NCBI RefSeq assembly: GCF_000282335.1
Contig: NZ_AKJM01000045.1
Location: 28,422-92,421, forward strand
Direction: 5' to 3'
DNA: 64,000 bases
Origin: Pseudomonas sp. GM48
GTDB lineage: Bacteria > Pseudomonadota > Gammaproteobacteria > Pseudomonadales > Pseudomonadaceae
Shown: positions 62,161-64,000 of the stretch, one piece after another
How positions within the stretch are numbered: the first letter of the stretch is position 1
Layout: each line of letters opens with the position of its first letter
Notes under the pieces: model-generated
Database searches by the model: none
What the model saw: only the letters and a program-made list of their open reading frames with translations
Told to the model about the DNA's origin: nothing
Translations under genes and position numbers: made by a program

Positions 62161-63918
62161 ATGGTGCAATTAACAAGGTCATTCGTCATAAGCCGCATAT
62201 TTTTTATGGGCTTTCTGATCAGTGGTGCAGCGCTTGCGCAAACTTCGCCGATCGAGCCGGTATCTGCTGCGAGTAGCACCATCGATGCCGCGGCGCCCGA
62301 CGATGCGGTTGGCCAGGCGATTCAGGCGACGCTGGAGCCGCTGCGAACGGCTTTTCCACCGTTGCTCACCTCCAGGCGCCATCAGCGTGTGGATGTCAGC
62401 CGGGTGGTGCTGGATTTCTATATGCATCGCAACTATCGCGCCGCATGGGCCGATGATCGTGATGTGGCCCAGTTATTCAAGAGCCTCGAAGACACCCGGA
62501 TCGACGGCTTGAATCCGGCGGATTTTCGCATCACCGAACTGGCTCAAGCCCATGAATCGCTGGTAGCGGCCGTGCCTTCCACGGCGCAACGGGCGATGTT
62601 CGACATGGCGGCGACCCGCACGTTCATCACCGCGCTGCTGCAACTGCGACGGGGCAAGGTCGATCCGGCGCGACTGGACATTCACTGGAATTTCGATCCT
62701 GCCGGCGGTGATGCCCGCGAGGACATGAACAACCTGTTTGCCGCCCTCGATGCCCATGACGTGGCGCGTGCATTCGCCGAGGCGCCTCCTCAAGAAGAGA
62801 TTTACCGCAATTTGCGTGAGGGCCTGGCCCGGTTGCGCCAGGTCCGTGATGCGGGCGGCTGGCCGAAAGTCACCGAAGGGCAATCGCTCAAGCCCGGCAT
62901 GGACGGGGTGGCGGTTGCACAATTGCGTGCGCGTCTGGTGGCGGGCGGTTACCTGGACTCGCACCTGTCGAAAAAGGCCGGTTACGACGGCAAGGTCATT
63001 GCCGCGGTGAAGAAGTATCAGACCGAGCAATACCTGGGTGCCGATGGCGTGGCGGGGGCGGCGACGCTGGCGGCGCTGAACGTGCCTGTAGAGGCGCGGA
63101 TCGATCAGGTGCGGGTCAACATGGAGCGCGCCCGCTGGCTGTTGTACAAACTTCAGGGCACGTTCGTGATCGTCGATATCGCCGGATACAAGGTGGCGAT
63201 GTACCGCGACGGTCTGCCGATCTGGCGTTCACGGGTGCAAGTCGGTAAACCGGTGCGCAGTACGCCGGTGTTCCAGGCCGAAATCACCTACATCACGTTC
63301 AACCCCACCTGGACCGTGCCGCCGACCATCCTCAAGCAGGACGTGATTCCAAAAATCCAGAACGATCCTGGCTATCTGGAGGCCAACCGGATTCGCGTGA
63401 TTGATCGCGAAGGCAATGTGCTCGATCCGTCGAGTGTTGACTGGAACAACCCGCGTGGCATCCATCTGCGTCAGGATGCCGGGCCCGACAGTTCGCTGGG
63501 GCAGGTGGTGATCCGCTTCCCCAACGACTATGCGATTTACCTGCATGACACGCCGCACCGCGAGTTGTTTGCCAAAACGGTTCGGGCCACCAGTTCAGGC
63601 TGCATCCGTGTGGAAAACCCGTTGCAGCTGGTCGAGCTGTTGTTCAACGACCCGGTGCGCTGGAACAGCGACGGCATTCAGAAGCAGCTGGCCAATGGCA
63701 GGACCGAGAACATCCTGCTGCCGGTGAAAGTGCCGGTGCTGTTGGCCTATTGGACCGTGGACCTGAGCAATGACGGGCGGGTGACGTTCAAACCCGACAT
63801 TTATGATTACGATGCCAGGGTGCTGCAAGGCTTGAGTCAGCCTGTGAAGTTGCCCGCTCTGGACTTGCGTCGTGCAGAGATACCGCTGGTGGTGACGGGG
63901 CAGAGCAATCAACCCTGA
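62161..63918 (+). CDS. ldtD: L,D-transpeptidase, YcbB/LdtD type
   Basis: Protein of 585 residues that forms 3-3 cross-links in peptidoglycan. Signal peptide (IFFMGFLISGAALAQ), a scaffold domain, a peptidoglycan-binding domain near 245-300 (GMDGVAVAQLRARLVAGGYL), then the catalytic domain with SRVQVGKPVRSTPVFQ, NPTWTVPPTIL, IYLHDTPHRELFAK and the nucleophile block ATSSGCIRVENP. Layout and length fit YcbB. The neighbouring minus-strand gene is a second transpeptidase, and the two diverge. Confidence 0.92.
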   Translation: MVQLTRSFVISRIFFMGFLISGAALAQTSPIEPVSAASSTIDAAAPDDAVGQAIQATLEPLRTAFPPLLTSRRHQRVDVSRVVLDFYMHRNYRAAWADDRDVAQLFKSLEDTRIDGLNPADFRITELAQAHESLVAAVPSTAQRAMFDMAATRTFITALLQLRRGKVDPARLDIHWNFDPAGGDAREDMNNLFAALDAHDVARAFAEAPPQEEIYRNLREGLARLRQVRDAGGWPKVTEGQSLKPGMDGVAVAQLRARLVAGGYLDSHLSKKAGYDGKVIAAVKKYQTEQYLGADGVAGAATLAALNVPVEARIDQVRVNMERARWLLYKLQGTFVIVDIAGYKVAMYRDGLPIWRSRVQVGKPVRSTPVFQAEITYITFNPTWTVPPTILKQDVIPKIQNDPGYLEANRIRVIDREGNVLDPSSVDWNNPRGIHLRQDAGPDSSLGQVVIRFPNDYAIYLHDTPHRELFAKTVRATSSGCIRVENPLQLVELLFNDPVRWNSDGIQKQLANGRTENILLPVKVPVLLAYWTVDLSNDGRVTFKPDIYDYDARVLQGLSQPVKLPALDLRRAEIPLVVTGQSNQP

Positions 63919-63924
63919 AAGGGT

Positions 63925-64000
63925 AAAAAAGGCGCCACTGGGGCTAATGCCAGTCAGTTAAGCAATTTCAGCCGCGACACCCTTTGTAGCAGCTGCCGAG
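63925..64000. repeat. Partial second copy of the composite REPIN element
   Basis: AAAAAAGGCGCC and CTAATGCCAGTCAGTTAAGC resemble the left outer arm at 56197-56231, and the window ends with TGTAGCAGCTGCCGAG, the start of the same REPIN core. The element is cut by the window edge. It probably also terminates the ldtD gene. Confidence 0.8.

Noticed and set aside
1..64000. tRNA or rRNA genes
   Set aside because: No cloverleaf with a TTCGANNC-like T arm or rRNA-like segment was recognised on either strand by eye; a tRNAscan run would settle it.

Overview
The window looks like a chromosomal segment of a fluorescent Pseudomonas. Evidence: GC-rich coding with strong third-position bias, many REP/REPIN palindromes of the kind typical of P. 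fluorescens-group genomes, and a backbone order I recognise from that genus (csiV, mfd, long GAPDH, apbE, sth, GDPD, PilZ protein, lolCDE; then queF, mlaA, rssB/rssC, tal; then dusA). No rRNA, tRNA or CRISPR array was seen.

Layout. 1-9 kb: truncated DapF-family gene, cytosine deaminase, SNF2 helicase, csiV, mfd. 9-18 kb: gapdh with candidate RpiR-type operators, apbE (no nqr operon beside it), sth, a phosphodiesterase, a PilZ protein and the lolC-lolD / lolE lipoprotein exporter. 18-24 kb: a 113-bp triplicated REP array fused to the end of a copper sensor kinase gene, copR, a cupredoxin, queF, a small DUF4404-type gene, a degenerate HAD protein and mlaA. 24-27.5 kb: the RssB/RssC-type phosphatase and STAS pair, and tal.

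27.5-54.7 kb is a large exopolysaccharide locus lying between tal and dusA. It contains a gfcABCDE/yjbEFGH-wza export operon with VanZ, galU and a stand-alone phosphomannomutase C-terminal domain. An AT-rich Wzx/Wzy-type assembly operon follows (wecB, wzx, pyruvyl transferase, wzy, two glycosyltransferases) and ends in a MurB homologue. Then come wzb-wzc, a specialised NusG/RfaH-type antiterminator, an IS66 remnant, a WcaJ-type initiating transferase, and an unusual regulatory trio of two winged-helix proteins around a degenerate EAL protein. Lipid-carrier phosphatases lie near both ends (a PAP2 protein and uppP). A JUMPStart/ops element stands in the leader of the AT-rich operon, on its coding strand. 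I infer that the RfaH paralogue encoded 3.5 kb away acts on it, giving a self-contained antitermination-controlled EPS system whose sugar may carry a muramic-acid-like lactyl group.

54.7-64 kb: dusA, a small lipoprotein, a composite REPIN inside a long inverted repeat, a PheC-like periplasmic protein, copABCD with a CopR-type box matching the one at copR, and two divergent L,D-transpeptidases. The window ends inside another copy of the composite repeat. All functional calls come from reading the sequence and recalled family motifs; no database search was run.
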